Assembly: GCA_023300105.1 (NCBI GenBank)
Contig: JALZWM010000022.1
Coordinates: 1 to 49,903 of the forward strand
Length of the DNA stretch: 49,903 nt
DNA from: Hellea sp.
GTDB lineage: Bacteria > Pseudomonadota > Alphaproteobacteria > Caulobacterales > Maricaulaceae
Reading direction: 5' to 3'
The notes below the pieces were generated by a model. It saw only the letters and a list, made by a program, of their open reading frames with translations. It did no database searches and was not told the DNA's origin. The position numbers and the translations under genes are program-made. Shown piece after piece: positions 17,940 to 26,985 of the stretch; position 1 is the first letter of the stretch; each line of letters begins with the position of its first letter.

Positions 17940-18922
17940 CCCCAGAAATCTCGTGGTGCGGGCGCTATCTTAGGCCCTGTATACGTTAAGCCTCCGTCTC
18001 TATCCTTTGCTAAAAGAAGCGGACCATCTAAATCTATATAGTTTGCAAAACTTTCTAAGACCATCATGGGCGCCATGGCCAATGAGGTTCCTACCATACA
18101 TCCTGCCATTATAATGAACCCTTGCGTCTTTGCTGCGCGCATAAGTTTTAGCCCAGCTGTTATCCCTCCGCATTTATCAAGCTTTACATTTACAGCCCTG
18201 TAACCAGCGGCCCATAACTTGGATAAATCCTCGGCTGTGTGCAGTGATTCATCTGCGCAGAAAATCGGGAGAGTTGAGGGTGTGTTGGGAATACTATCGA
18301 ATGCTTTGTCAGCAACTGGCTGTTCAATCATAACAACGGGCAGGGCGCTCAGCCTGTCTCTAAACGTTGTAACGTCTTTTGCTTCGAGCGCTTCGTTTGC
18401 ATCTATTATAAGTTCGGCGTCAGGACGCGCCTCCATAATTGCGAGGCAAGCGTCTAATCCGCTCATGTCGCCAATCTTTATTTTCAGGAGTGGATATTTT
18501 TTCGCCTTTAGCGCCGCCGAGCGCATGTTGTGAGGCGTATTAATTGACAATGTATAGGCTGTTAACCGTTCTCGCGGCGCCGGGAGCTCCAATAATTCTG
18601 AAATAGATTTACCTGTGAGTTTCGCTTTTAAATCCCACAGAGCGCAATCAACTGCATTCCTCGCGGCGCCAGCAGGCATTAAATCTTGTAGCTCATCCAT
18701 GCTTATACCATTTTCAATATCGAATCTTAGAGCCTCTATTTGCGCGGTGACGCTATCTGCGGTCTCATTATAGCGCGGGTAGGGGCGACATTCCCCGCGC
18801 CCTTGCGTGCCGTTTTCTCGTATCTCAACGGTTACAACTGTAATTTCCTTAAGAGAGCTACGCGCAATTATAAACGAACCTGCAACAGGCCAAATCTCAG
18901 TTTTTAAAATTAACTCACGCAA
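17936..18922 (-). CDS. Enolase-superfamily dipeptide (L-Ala-D/L-Glu-type) epimerase
   Basis: This 328-residue protein matches the muconate-lactonising/dipeptide epimerase branch. The active-site pieces are LKIKIG (Lys-x-Lys base), the metal ligands in IIDANEAL, MIEQP and CADES, and the opposite base Lys in NVKLDKCGG. Such enzymes epimerise dipeptides, classically L-Ala-D-Glu released from peptidoglycan, in murein recycling; a related alphaproteobacterial group is described as N-acetyl-D-Glu racemase, and I cannot separate the two. It is divergent from the Mla operon with about 49 bases between starts. Confidence 0.88.
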   Translation of the reverse strand: MRELILKTEIWPVAGSFIIARSSLKEITVVTVEIRENGTQGRGECRPYPRYNETADSVTAQIEALRFDIENGISMDELQDLMPAGAARNAVDCALWDLKAKLTGKSISELLELPAPRERLTAYTLSINTPHNMRSAALKAKKYPLLKIKIGDMSGLDACLAIMEARPDAELIIDANEALEAKDVTTFRDRLSALPVVMIEQPVADKAFDSIPNTPSTLPIFCADESLHTAEDLSKLWAAGYRAVNVKLDKCGGITAGLKLMRAAKTQGFIIMAGCMVGTSLAMAPMMVLESFANYIDLDGPLLLAKDRDGGLTYTGPKIAPAPRDFWG

Positions 18923-18971
18923 AACGAATTCCTAGCTTGACCTTAGCCTCCATGGTTTGCACCTTATGTAA

Positions 18972-20105
18972 ATGAACTCAAGTGCTGCTTCGTATAAAAT
19001 AACTCAGTCGGGCCGAACTATCTCATTTCGCGCTATTGGTGGATGGACGCGTGACAATGCAGGCGCATTAGATACATGCTTAAAGGAGGATTTGGATGCC
19101 CTTGATTATGATCTTGTCGAGTATAATTTTTCTGAAGTTGAAAGTCTTGATACTGTAGGTGCCTTTTTATTCGCGCGGGCTATTCGAATTGGCCCGGGGC
19201 AAAGACATAACTGGTCGGTCTCTGATGGTACTGAAGGGCAGAAAACTCTGATGCAAGCTGCAGCCGATGCTGTTTTAGGTCAGCCGCCAACGGTCACGCG
19301 CCCATGGTATGACGCGCTGTCGAGAGTCGGGCTAGCGACCGAGCGCTTTTTTATTGAATGTGTGGAAACGCTCGATTTTGTTGGGCGGTTCTTTGTTGTA
19401 ATATTTAAGCTTCTTTTGACGCCTACTAAAATTCGCTGGAAATCCGTCGTCGCTTTAATCGAAGAAATTGGATTCAATGCCGTACCTATTGTTATGCTTT
19501 TGAGTTTCTTTATCGGGGCGGTTATCGCTTATATGGGGGCTAACTTACTCGCCACCTTCGGCGCGACTGTCTTTATGGTTGATTTGGTTGGCGTGGCTGT
19601 CCTGCGCGAACTCGCACCAATCATTACAGCCATATTGCTTGCGGGTCGATCTGATTCTGCATTCACAGCTCAAATCGGAGCGATGAAAATGCGTCAAGAA
19701 ATTGACGCTATGACGGTGATTGGGCTGGATACTTTTGAAGTGTTAGTTGTCCCTCGGGCTTTAGCGGCGCTTGTTTCGGCCCCAATTCTAACCTTCCTTG
19801 CGATGTTGTCAGGTATATTTGGCGGGATGTTAGTGGCTTGGCTTGGGTCTGCAGATCTGTCTCCTATTTTATTCGTTACACGCTTGCAGAGTTCTGTTGG
19901 TACAATTCATTTATGGGTTGGCCTTGTTAAAACGCCGTTCTTTGCCCTTATTATAGCTATCATAGGCTGCCGTCAGGGATTAGCAGTGACGGGCAGTGTC
20001 GAGTCTCTGGGGACAAGAACAACGACGAGTGTTGTTCAGGCTATTTTTGCAGTTATCGCTGTCGACGCAATATTCGCCATACTATTTTTTCAAATAGGAG
20101 TATAG
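18972..20105 (+). CDS. mlaE: MlaE-family permease with fused STAS domain
   Basis: This 377-residue protein carries an N-terminal STAS-like domain (about 1-110, with 'LVEYNFSEVESLDTVGAFLFARAI') followed by the MlaE permease domain (about 130-375, five or so helices, 'LAPIITAILLAGRSDSAFTAQIGAMKMRQEIDAM'). In E. coli the STAS protein MlaB is separate; here it is fused. Together with the next three genes it forms an MCE phospholipid transporter that works between the inner and outer membranes. The ATPase start follows 3 bases after its stop. Confidence 0.93.
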   Translation: MNSSAASYKITQSGRTISFRAIGGWTRDNAGALDTCLKEDLDALDYDLVEYNFSEVESLDTVGAFLFARAIRIGPGQRHNWSVSDGTEGQKTLMQAAADAVLGQPPTVTRPWYDALSRVGLATERFFIECVETLDFVGRFFVVIFKLLLTPTKIRWKSVVALIEEIGFNAVPIVMLLSFFIGAVIAYMGANLLATFGATVFMVDLVGVAVLRELAPIITAILLAGRSDSAFTAQIGAMKMRQEIDAMTVIGLDTFEVLVVPRALAALVSAPILTFLAMLSGIFGGMLVAWLGSADLSPILFVTRLQSSVGTIHLWVGLVKTPFFALIIAIIGCRQGLAVTGSVESLGTRTTTSVVQAIFAVIAVDAIFAILFFQIGV

Positions 20106-20108
20106 GGA

Positions 20109-20894
20109 ATGCCAGTAGATAAGACAAAACCGCCTCTTGAAGCTCGAGGTATTCGCTCACAGTTTGGTTCGAATGTTATCCATGAAAATCTGAACTTTAC
20201 CGTCAGGCGCGGGGAAATAGTTGGCTTAGTTGGCGGGTCAGGCGCGGGCAAGTCAGTTCTTATGAATACATTGCTTGGCTTAAAAGAACCTGAAGCGGGC
20301 GTCATTCAGTATTTTGGACAAAATAGGCGGAATCTCTCCAAGGTCGAACGACGAGAGATAAATAACGAAATGGGTGTTTTATTTCAAGGTGGGGCTTTGT
20401 TTTCTTCTATGACAGTGCGGCAGAATATTATGGTGCCGTTACGTGAGCATACTGACCTTCCTGTAAAACTCATGCGTGAACTCGCGGATATGAAAATTCA
20501 TATGGTTGGCTTATCTTCCGAGGCCGCAACTTTGTATCCATCAGATTTATCAGGCGGGATGAAAAAACGTGCAGGGTTGGCGCGCTCATTAGCTTTGGAC
20601 CCTGAAATTTTGTTTTTGGACGAACCAACTGCGGGGTTGGATCCGATTGGCGCGAATGCTTTTGATGAACTTATCTTAGGCTTAAGAGAGGCTATGAATT
20701 TCACTGTATTAATGGTTACACATGACCTTGATAGCTTATATGCCATTTGTGATCGTGTGGCTGTATTAGTTGACAAACATATTGCGATTGCCGACACGCT
20801 CCCTAAAGTGCTGGAATATGATCACCCTTGGGTGAAGGAATATTTTGGCGGACCAAGATCGCGAGCCGCAATGAGCGCAGGATTAAAGGCATAG
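20109..20894 (+). CDS. mlaF: MlaF-type ABC ATPase
   Basis: This 261-residue ATPase powers the MCE lipid transporter. It has Walker A GGSGAGKS, Q-loop LFQGGALF, signature LSGGMKKR, Walker B ILFLDEPT and the switch His in VTHD. The LSGGMKKRAGLARS form is typical of the Mla/Ttg2A group. It lies directly between the permease and the MCE gene. Confidence 0.95.
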   Translation: MPVDKTKPPLEARGIRSQFGSNVIHENLNFTVRRGEIVGLVGGSGAGKSVLMNTLLGLKEPEAGVIQYFGQNRRNLSKVERREINNEMGVLFQGGALFSSMTVRQNIMVPLREHTDLPVKLMRELADMKIHMVGLSSEAATLYPSDLSGGMKKRAGLARSLALDPEILFLDEPTAGLDPIGANAFDELILGLREAMNFTVLMVTHDLDSLYAICDRVAVLVDKHIAIADTLPKVLEYDHPWVKEYFGGPRSRAAMSAGLKA

Positions 20895-20903
20895 GGCTAT
20901 AAA

Positions 20904-21881
20904 ATGGAAAACAAAGCACATTATGCTTTGATAGGAACTTTTGTTTTGGTGGCATTATTTGCCATAATTGCATTTGTTGCATGGTTGTCGAATGCACAAT
21001 TCGATCAACAATTTGATGAGTATGAAGTTACATTCAGCGGAGCTGTCAGGGGGCTTAGTCAGGGAAGTGAAGTTCGCTTTAACGGCCTGAAAGTTGGCGA
21101 AGTCTCTCGCCTTCGGCTAGATCCGCAGAACAGTAGTTCAGTGTTAGTTGATATACAGGTGGCCAATGACACACCCGTCGATACAAAAAGCTTTGCACGG
21201 TTAGAACCGCTTGGCCTGACGGGTCTTAATTATATTCAAGTTTTTGCTGGAGGCGATGATTTTCCTTTAATTAAAGATTTGCCGGGCAAAGGGCCTCGCC
21301 GTATTGAAGGCCAAATGAGTCAGTTAGACACGTTTTTAGATGGCGGTGGTTCTATCATAGAGTCCGTTCAGACAGCCCTAAATCGCGTCAATGTGGTCAT
21401 GTCCAATGAGGCTATTACAGACTTTCAATCAATCTTGAGTAACATTAATCAAATAACTGAAAACTTGAGAGATACTGATATTGATGAGGACCAAGTAAAT
21501 CAAACGCTTGTAGCGATTGAAAAAGCTGCAACAGATGTCTCAATCGCAGCACTTGCTGTTGATGTGGCCGCCAATGATTTTGATGCGTTGGTAGCCAGCG
21601 AGATACCCGATGTAATTGCGAGGGCAGAACTTTCTATGGCAGAGCTTGATAAAACTTTAGGGTCAATCGGCATTGCGGCTGATGGTGCAGGCGTACTCAT
21701 GACTGATTCGACGGATGCAATTAACCGCCTCTCAAATTCAGGCCTTAGAGATATAGAAGAAACTCTTGATGGAATCCGGCGTATGGTTGCCACATTAGGG
21801 CGAATTACCCAGAGTATTGAACAACACCCACGCGGGTTTATTGCTGGGGAAGAGAAAGAGGTTGTGGAGTTACCCCAATGA
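20904..21881 (+). CDS. mlaD: MlaD-type MCE domain protein
   Basis: This 325-residue protein has one N-terminal membrane helix (about 8-28) and a single MCE domain (about 38-120, 'VRGLSQGSEVRFNGLKVGEV' and 'PLGLTGLNYIQV'), then a long helical C-terminal part with predicted coiled coil. MCE proteins form hexameric rings that carry lipid across the periplasm. It is longer than E. coli MlaD (183 residues), as is common for alphaproteobacterial forms. Its stop overlaps the next start as ATGA. Confidence 0.93.
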   Translation: MENKAHYALIGTFVLVALFAIIAFVAWLSNAQFDQQFDEYEVTFSGAVRGLSQGSEVRFNGLKVGEVSRLRLDPQNSSSVLVDIQVANDTPVDTKSFARLEPLGLTGLNYIQVFAGGDDFPLIKDLPGKGPRRIEGQMSQLDTFLDGGGSIIESVQTALNRVNVVMSNEAITDFQSILSNINQITENLRDTDIDEDQVNQTLVAIEKAATDVSIAALAVDVAANDFDALVASEIPDVIARAELSMAELDKTLGSIGIAADGAGVLMTDSTDAINRLSNSGLRDIEETLDGIRRMVATLGRITQSIEQHPRGFIAGEEKEVVELPQ

Positions 21882-22492
21882 AAGTTGTTAAATTAAGCCT
21901 GCTCTCAACTCTATTTACGTGCCTAACGGGATGCGTATCGTTACTACCTGATTCTGTTCCTGCAGGAACAGTCTATAGATTGAGTACGGCGAAGGAAAAT
22001 GTGCCTCAGTCTCCAAACCCATTTGTTATTAGAATTGACCGTCCAAGTGTTTCCAGTGTGTTCGAAACGACAGATATTATTGTTTCGCCAGATGGCCGAC
22101 GGCTAGCGTCTGCGGGCGGAGCTGAATGGGCTGAAGTTATTCCCGTCATGATTCAGGGCAGTTTTGTCGATCTAATGGGGCAGTACCCTAATCTTGTGGG
22201 CATTAGTCCCTCTTCGGGAGCGCGAACTGACACGCGCTTACATCTCACTGTGAAGAGCTTTGAGGCGCAATTTGATCAAGGAGAAGAGACTCCGCCATTG
22301 GCTACGGTTCATTATGGCGTTACTCTTTTAAACGCATCTAACCGTAATTTGCTCGGTTCATTCGATGTGAAGAAGACAATACGAGCAGACGAAGTACGTG
22401 TGTCCTCAATTGTAAAGGCGATGGATAATGCGAACCAACAAGCCTTGGAAGACGTTATCCTCTGGTTAGAGCAGTCTAAAAATAGAAGTTAA
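21878..22492 (+). CDS. ABC transport auxiliary lipoprotein (PqiC-like)
   Basis: This 204-residue lipoprotein has a signal peptide ending in the lipobox LTGC (about residue 19) and the fold/sequence pattern of the ABC-type transport auxiliary component family (PF03886, PqiC/YmbA type), beginning 'VYRLSTAKE' and with 'IRIDRPSVSSVFETTDIIV'. It is translationally coupled to mlaD. In related operons this family supplies the outer-membrane partner of the MCE ring; that role is inferred. Its 3' end overlaps that of the convergent DedA gene by 4 bases. Confidence 0.85.
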   Translation: MKVVKLSLLSTLFTCLTGCVSLLPDSVPAGTVYRLSTAKENVPQSPNPFVIRIDRPSVSSVFETTDIIVSPDGRRLASAGGAEWAEVIPVMIQGSFVDLMGQYPNLVGISPSSGARTDTRLHLTVKSFEAQFDQGEETPPLATVHYGVTLLNASNRNLLGSFDVKKTIRADEVRVSSIVKAMDNANQQALEDVILWLEQSKNRS

Positions 22493-23046
22493 GTTTTGTC
22501 GGGTTGGCTTGAGATTTTACGTTTCAGTATTTGAAACCCAATAAATAATAAAGCCAGAGAAACAACAATGATGGGTAAAACCCACGCGTAACGCTCACCT
22601 ATCGCTTCTCCAACCCAGTAGATAATTGTAAAAACTACCGTAGTATAAACCGTGGCCGTTAAGGCTATGATGAGGCAAAACTTCCAATAGGGAACTTTAA
22701 AATATCCGCATGCAACATAGGCTGGTATCCGGGCAAGCGGAACAAAACGGGCCGCAAATAATGTTGCCAACGTGTATTGTTGTACTTTGACTTGCAACGT
22801 TGCGATATGTTTTTTTTCGGTAAAAGCCCGTGCTTTGGGGTTACTCAAAGCCGCCCAACCTATCCAATATTTCCATATATCAGAGAAAAAAAGTCCTGCT
22901 AAAATGACAAAAAATAGAGTTGGGAAGTAGGGGGGATTGTTAGCCGATAGGCTTGCTGCGTATAAAACCGCAGCATCTTCCTGAACAAAGGGGCCAAAAA
23001 ATACACTTAAATAAATTGGAAGAGACGAATCTGTCAAAAAAATCAT
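22489..23046 (-). CDS. DedA family membrane protein
   Basis: This 185-residue protein with four or five membrane segments has the DedA/VTT features: a reentrant-like N-terminal region with 'FVQEDAAVLYAASLSA' and the later 'LFAARFVPLARIPAYVACGYFKVPYWKF', matching the family's RFxPxxR motif. DedA proteins are thought to flip phospholipids or undecaprenyl phosphate. It is the second VTT-type protein of the window (see 8512-9228), and it lies tail-to-tail with the Mla operon. Confidence 0.87.
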   Translation of the reverse strand: MIFLTDSSLPIYLSVFFGPFVQEDAAVLYAASLSANNPPYFPTLFFVILAGLFFSDIWKYWIGWAALSNPKARAFTEKKHIATLQVKVQQYTLATLFAARFVPLARIPAYVACGYFKVPYWKFCLIIALTATVYTTVVFTIIYWVGEAIGERYAWVLPIIVVSLALLFIGFQILKRKISSQPDKT

Positions 23047-23160
23047 GACTATGTGGGCCTAATTCTCAATAAATGATGCATATTTAGTCATAACTTGCTC
23101 TTTGAAGCTGGAATGGCAAGTAAACAGTGAAGTTTTGCGAAATTTCCCGATTAACAGGCG

Positions 23161-23189
23161 TTGCCAATGAATAATCAGCGTGACATAAG
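23161..23189 (+). promoter_or_regulatory. Candidate tig promoter
   Basis: TTGCCA (5 of 6 to TTGACA), a 17-base spacer and CATAAG (4 of 6) form a plausible housekeeping promoter. Transcription would begin near 23196, just before the hairpin. Confidence 0.4.
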
Positions 23190-23205
23190 GCGCGAAATTT
23201 AACTG

Positions 23206-23249
23206 ACAGTTTTGGGGTGCTAAGCGTGACGCTTCTGCACCTTTACTGT
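23206..23249 (+). repeat. Three-stem hairpin in the tig leader
   Basis: ACAGT/ACTGT (23206-23210, 23245-23249), GGTGC/GCACC (23216-23220, 23237-23241) and AAGCG/CGCTT (23222-23226, 23230-23234) stack into one long imperfect hairpin ending 21 bases before the tig ATG. No T-run follows, so it is more likely a leader structure than a terminator. Confidence 0.5.
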
Positions 23250-23270
23250 TTAAGACGATGGACCAACGTC

Positions 23271-24611
23271 ATGGTGATAAAAGAATTAAAAAAAGAGGGT
23301 TTGAGCCACACATATGCTGTGACAGTCCCCAAAGAAGATTTAGCGGTTAAGCTAGAGGCTAAAATCAAAGAGATGCAGCCTCAGGTGACACTCAAAGGGT
23401 TTCGCCCCGGCAAAGTACCTGTTGGACATATTCGTAAAATGTTCGGGCAGTCTATCATGAAGGACCTCGTTGAAGAGATTGTTAATGAAACGTCTCAAAA
23501 GGCTATCAATGACAATAAAATCCGTCCAGCGGGCCAGCCTAAAATTGACCTTCGCGCAAATGGTGAAGATGTTACCAAAGGGGATGCCGACCTTGAATAT
23601 CAATTAACAGTTGAAAGCATTCCAGAATTTGATCCGGTTGATCCCGCGACATTGAAGTTTACACGGCTTAAGCACAAAGCTGATGATAAAGAAATTGACG
23701 CTGAAGTTGCTAAATTAGCTGAAGGTCAAAAGTCTTACAAGAAGAAGGCTAAAACAGCTAAAGCCAAAAAAGGTGATGCCGTCCTTATTGATTTTGTAGG
23801 TAGTGTTGACGGTGTACCGTTTGATGGCGGCGCGATGGAAGGGCATCAACTTGTTCTTGGTTCTGGTTCATTTATCCCAGGCTTCGAAGAAGAGCTTGTC
23901 GGCGTTAAAGCTGGTGATGAGAAAGACGTTAAAGTCACATTCCCAGAGCCATACCAAGCGGCTGACTTAGCGGGTAAAGACGCTATCTTCGCAACGAAGG
24001 TTATTGAGGTTCAGGGCGAAGTTGACGCCGTGATTGACGATGAGTTTGCTCAGAAGTTTGGTGTTGCCGATCTTGAAGCTTTAAAAGCGGCTGTTAAGAC
24101 GCAGTATGAAGGGCAACTTGAAATGCAAACGCGCATGAAATTAAAGCGCGCTATTCTCGATGAGCTTGACAAAAAACATAAATTTGAGCTTCCGCCGCTT
24201 ATGGTTGAAGCTGAATTTGGTAATATCTGGTCACAAGTACAGGCTGAAAAAGAAGCCGGTCAACTTGACGAAGATGATGCTAAGAAGACTGATAAGGCGC
24301 TTGAAAAAGATTACCGGAAAATCGCCGAGCGTCGCGTTCGTCTTGGTCTCGTACTTGCGGAAATGGGTCAAAAGCAGGAAATCCAAATTTCTAATGAAGA
24401 AATCCAGCAAGCTATGATTGCTGAAGCGCGTCAGTATCCTGGGCAAGAACAGCAAGTTATTGAGTTCTATCAGAAGAACCCACAAGCTATCGCTCAGCTC
24501 CGCGCGCCTATCTATGAAGAAAAGGTTGTCGATTTGATTATCGAAAAAGCGAAAGTTACCGACAAAAAAGTTGATAAAGACACGCTGTTTGAAGAAGACG
24601 CAATGATTTAG
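23271..24611 (+). CDS. tig: Trigger factor, ribosome-bound chaperone/peptidyl-prolyl isomerase
   Basis: Trigger factor binds nascent chains at the ribosome exit. The 446-residue protein has the N-terminal ribosome-binding domain with GFRPGKVP (the L23-contact signature), an FKBP-type isomerase domain (about 150-245, 'GDAVLIDFVGSVDGVPFDGG' and 'FIPGFEEELVG') and a long helical C-terminal chaperone domain. The reading frame opens 18 codons earlier at 23217, but only the ATG at 23271 gives the canonical start (MVIKELKKEGL) and leaves the leader hairpin untranslated. A terminator separates it from clpP. Confidence 0.97.
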   Translation: MVIKELKKEGLSHTYAVTVPKEDLAVKLEAKIKEMQPQVTLKGFRPGKVPVGHIRKMFGQSIMKDLVEEIVNETSQKAINDNKIRPAGQPKIDLRANGEDVTKGDADLEYQLTVESIPEFDPVDPATLKFTRLKHKADDKEIDAEVAKLAEGQKSYKKKAKTAKAKKGDAVLIDFVGSVDGVPFDGGAMEGHQLVLGSGSFIPGFEEELVGVKAGDEKDVKVTFPEPYQAADLAGKDAIFATKVIEVQGEVDAVIDDEFAQKFGVADLEALKAAVKTQYEGQLEMQTRMKLKRAILDELDKKHKFELPPLMVEAEFGNIWSQVQAEKEAGQLDEDDAKKTDKALEKDYRKIAERRVRLGLVLAEMGQKQEIQISNEEIQQAMIAEARQYPGQEQQVIEFYQKNPQAIAQLRAPIYEEKVVDLIIEKAKVTDKKVDKDTLFEEDAMI

Positions 24612-24639
24612 TTTCGTAAGCGAGACATAATTTTTAAGG

Positions 24640-24666
24640 GCCCGCATGAAAATGCGGGCTTTTTTT
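24640..24666 (+). terminator. Intrinsic terminator after tig
   Basis: GCCCGCAT (24640-24647), loop GAAA and ATGCGGGC (24652-24659) are followed by seven T. This is the clearest terminator of the window. Confidence 0.93.
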
Positions 24667-24687
24667 ATAGAGATATGCAGACTGCCC

Positions 24688-24719
24688 CTTGAATGATTCA
24701 TATAAGATATCAATATAAA
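24688..24719 (+). promoter_or_regulatory. Candidate clpP promoter
   Basis: CTTGAAT (24688-24694) is followed by an AT-rich stretch with TATAAA at 24714-24719, about 65 bases before the clpP start. The -35 resembles both heat-shock and housekeeping forms; the spacing is not ideal for either. Confidence 0.3.
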
Positions 24720-24784
24720 CGTAACACTTTTCAGAGATGTTGGTTTAGACATATCCCAATTTTTCGCCCTCTAAGGACAAAATT

Positions 24785-25408
24785 ATGATTCATGACCCAC
24801 AAGACGTTTTAACTAACTATCTTATCCCGACAGTTGTAGAGCAGTCCAGCCGCGGCGAACGCGCTTTTGATATTTACTCACGGCTATTGCGTGACCGCAT
24901 CATTTTCCTCTCAGGCGTAGTTGAAGATGGCATGGCGGCGTCTATTACGGCGCAGCTTTTATTTCTTGAATCAGAGAACCCAAAAAAAGAAATTTCGATG
25001 TATATCAACTCCCCGGGTGGCGTTGTGACGGCTGGTATGGCGATTTATGATACAATGCAGTACATCAAGTCTCCTGTGTCTACAGTCTGTATGGGCCAAG
25101 CCTGCTCTATGGGCTCGCTGCTTTTAGCCGCTGGCGAAGCTGGTAAGCGTGTCGCTCTGCCGAATGCTCGCGTTATGGTTCATCAGCCTTCTGGTGGCTT
25201 CCGTGGTCAAGCGTCAGATATTCAGCGTCATGCTAACGATATCCTTGCGATGAAAAAGCGTTTGAATGAAATATACGTTCATCATACAGGTAAAAAATAT
25301 GCGACGATTGAAAAAACGCTCGACCGAGATCACTTTATGACGGCAAAAGAAGCGCAAGACTTTGGAATAGTTGATCACGTTTATGAAAAACGCGGTCAAG
25401 ACGAATAA
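24785..25408 (+). CDS. clpP: ATP-dependent Clp protease proteolytic subunit
   Basis: ClpP forms the double-heptamer protease chamber served by ClpX. The 207-residue protein has the catalytic triad Ser108 ([11 protein letters not shown]), His133 (VMVHQPSGG) and Asp182 (LDRDHF), and the N-terminal '[20 protein letters not shown]' conserved across ClpP. Length is normal. It lies between tig and clpX in the usual order, with its own upstream terminator and likely promoter. Confidence 0.98.
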   Translation: MIHDPQDVLTNYLIPTVVEQSSRGERAFDIYSRLLRDRIIFLSGVVEDGMAASITAQLLFLESENPKKEISMYINSPGGVVTAGMAIYDTMQYIKSPVSTVCMGQACSMGSLLLAAGEAGKRVALPNARVMVHQPSGGFRGQASDIQRHANDILAMKKRLNEIYVHHTGKKYATIEKTLDRDHFMTAKEAQDFGIVDHVYEKRGQDE

Positions 25409-25430
25409 AGTAAGCTACTAACGTGTTAAG

Positions 25431-25457
25431 CTGGCGAGATAAAAAATAACTTGCCAG
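25431..25457 (+). repeat. Hairpin in the clpP-clpX gap
   Basis: CTGGCGAG (25431-25438) pairs with CTTGCCAG (25450-25457) over 8 pairs with one G-T and an A-rich 11-base loop. Only three T follow, so it could be a weak terminator or an mRNA-end structure. The gap (25409-25597) holds no gene. Confidence 0.4.
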
Positions 25458-25597
25458 TTTACAAAGAAAAGTGTTCCTTTGAGGGAAACGGTAAGGGCGT
25501 TTTAATGAAACTGTCATATTACTGGACAAAATAAGCCAATATTTTCGGCACCGCCTTTGCATAGAGTGGCGGGTTGTAGGTGTGAAACGGATAAAAA

Positions 25598-26860
25598 ATG
25601 AGCAAAACCACAGGCGAGACAAAGAACACACTTTACTGCTCATTCTGCGGTAAAAGTCAGCATGAAGTCAGAAAGCTGATTGCGGGGCCAACTGTATTTA
25701 TCTGTGATGAATGCGTTGAGCTTTGTATGGATATCATCAAAGAAGAGGGCAAGGGCTCTATTGCTAAGTCTCAAGAAGGCGTCCCGACTCCGCAAGAGAT
25801 TTGCGATACACTGGATGATTACGTTATTGGTCAAAAATATGCCAAAAAAGTGCTCTCTGTGGCCGTTCACAATCACTACAAGAGACTCAATCACGCCACA
25901 ACGAACCAAGACGTTGAGCTGGCGAAGTCAAATATTCTTCTCGTTGGCCCAACAGGTTGTGGTAAAACTCTTCTCGCGCAGACATTAGCGCGTATTCTAG
26001 ATGTTCCGTTTACTATGGCTGATGCGACGACGCTTACTGAGGCGGGCTATGTCGGTGAAGATGTTGAAAACATTATCCTGAAATTACTTCAAAGTGCAGA
26101 TTACAACGTTGAGCGTGCGCAGCGTGGAATCGTCTATATTGACGAAGTCGATAAAATTAGCCGTAAATCAGACAACCCGTCCATCACACGCGATGTTTCG
26201 GGCGAAGGCGTTCAGCAGGCTCTACTCAAGATTATGGAGGGTACAGTCGCATCTGTACCGCCGCAGGGAGGCCGCAAGCATCCACAGCAAGAGTTCTTGC
26301 AAGTTGATACGACGAATATCCTTTTCGTCGTTGGAGGCGCATTTGCAGGGCTTGATAAAGTTATTTTGAACCGAGGCGAGGGTGCCTCAATTGGTTTTGG
26401 TGGCAAAGTCAAAGAACTTGATGATCGCCGTGTTGGTGATATTCTTGAGGGTGTTGAACCTGAAGATCTTACGCGTTTCGGTCTTATCCCTGAGTTTGTA
26501 GGACGGCTGCCCGTTATTGCAACTTTGACTGATTTGGACGAAGAGGCTTTAATCATTATCCTGACAAAGCCTAAAAATGCATTAGTCAAGCAATATCAAG
26601 CCTTATTTGAAATGGAAGACGTTCGTCTTTCCTTCTCTGATGATGCTTTGAAAGCTATTGCGAAGAGAGCCCTAGACCGTAAGACTGGTGCGCGTGGACT
26701 TCGTTCTATTATGGAAAATATTCTACTCGATAGTATGTATGATCTTCCTGCTTATGAAGGCGTGGAAGAAGTTGTTATCAATGGTGAAGTGGTCAGTGGG
26801 CAAGCAAAACCGCTACTTATTTACTCTGATAAAAAACAGACTAAAGAAAAAGCCTCTTAA
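25598..26860 (+). CDS. clpX: Clp protease ATP-binding unfoldase ClpX
   Basis: ClpX unfolds tagged substrates and feeds them to ClpP. The 420-residue protein has the N-terminal four-cysteine zinc domain (CSFCGKS ... CDECVELC), Walker A GPTGCGKT, pore loop GYVGED, Walker [10 protein letters not shown] and the conserved RGLRSIMEN sensor-2 region. In Alphaproteobacteria ClpXP degrades cell-cycle regulators such as CtrA, which is relevant to the CtrA-type box seen at 30479. Confidence 0.98.
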   Translation: MSKTTGETKNTLYCSFCGKSQHEVRKLIAGPTVFICDECVELCMDIIKEEGKGSIAKSQEGVPTPQEICDTLDDYVIGQKYAKKVLSVAVHNHYKRLNHATTNQDVELAKSNILLVGPTGCGKTLLAQTLARILDVPFTMADATTLTEAGYVGEDVENIILKLLQSADYNVERAQRGIVYIDEVDKISRKSDNPSITRDVSGEGVQQALLKIMEGTVASVPPQGGRKHPQQEFLQVDTTNILFVVGGAFAGLDKVILNRGEGASIGFGGKVKELDDRRVGDILEGVEPEDLTRFGLIPEFVGRLPVIATLTDLDEEALIIILTKPKNALVKQYQALFEMEDVRLSFSDDALKAIAKRALDRKTGARGLRSIMENILLDSMYDLPAYEGVEEVVINGEVVSGQAKPLLIYSDKKQTKEKAS

Positions 26861-26905
26861 AGGCTGAATTTATGCAGTTAATAGGTGGTTTTGAGGATGT
26901 GATGT

Positions 26906-26934
26906 CTTGAAACAAGGCCTGTGTCATCCCACCT
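26906..26934 (+). promoter_or_regulatory. Candidate heat-shock (sigma32/RpoH) promoter of lon
   Basis: CTTGAAA (26906-26912), a 14-base spacer and TCCCACCT (26927-26934) closely resemble the sigma32 pattern CTTGAAA-N11-16-CCCCATNT. Start of transcription would fall near 26941, giving a leader of about 45 bases that holds the next hairpin. lon is a classical heat-shock gene, which supports the reading. Confidence 0.5.
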
Positions 26935-26943
26935 GTAAATGAT

Positions 26944-26965
26944 TAGGCGCATATGAATGCGCCTA
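26944..26965 (+). repeat. Perfect 9-bp hairpin in the lon leader
   Basis: TAGGCGCAT (26944-26952), loop ATGA and ATGCGCCTA (26957-26965) form a perfect stem ending 20 bases before the lon start. No T-run follows, so it is not a normal terminator. Upstream, 26883-26934 can fold as nested arms AGGTG/CACCT, GGATG/CATCC and CTTG/CAAG. Confidence 0.6.
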
Positions 26966-26985
26966 TAGATTGAATGAGATGATAT

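Noticed and set aside
26944-26965. Hairpin before lon as a clpX terminator
   Set aside because: The stem is good but no T-run follows, so I list it as a leader structure instead.
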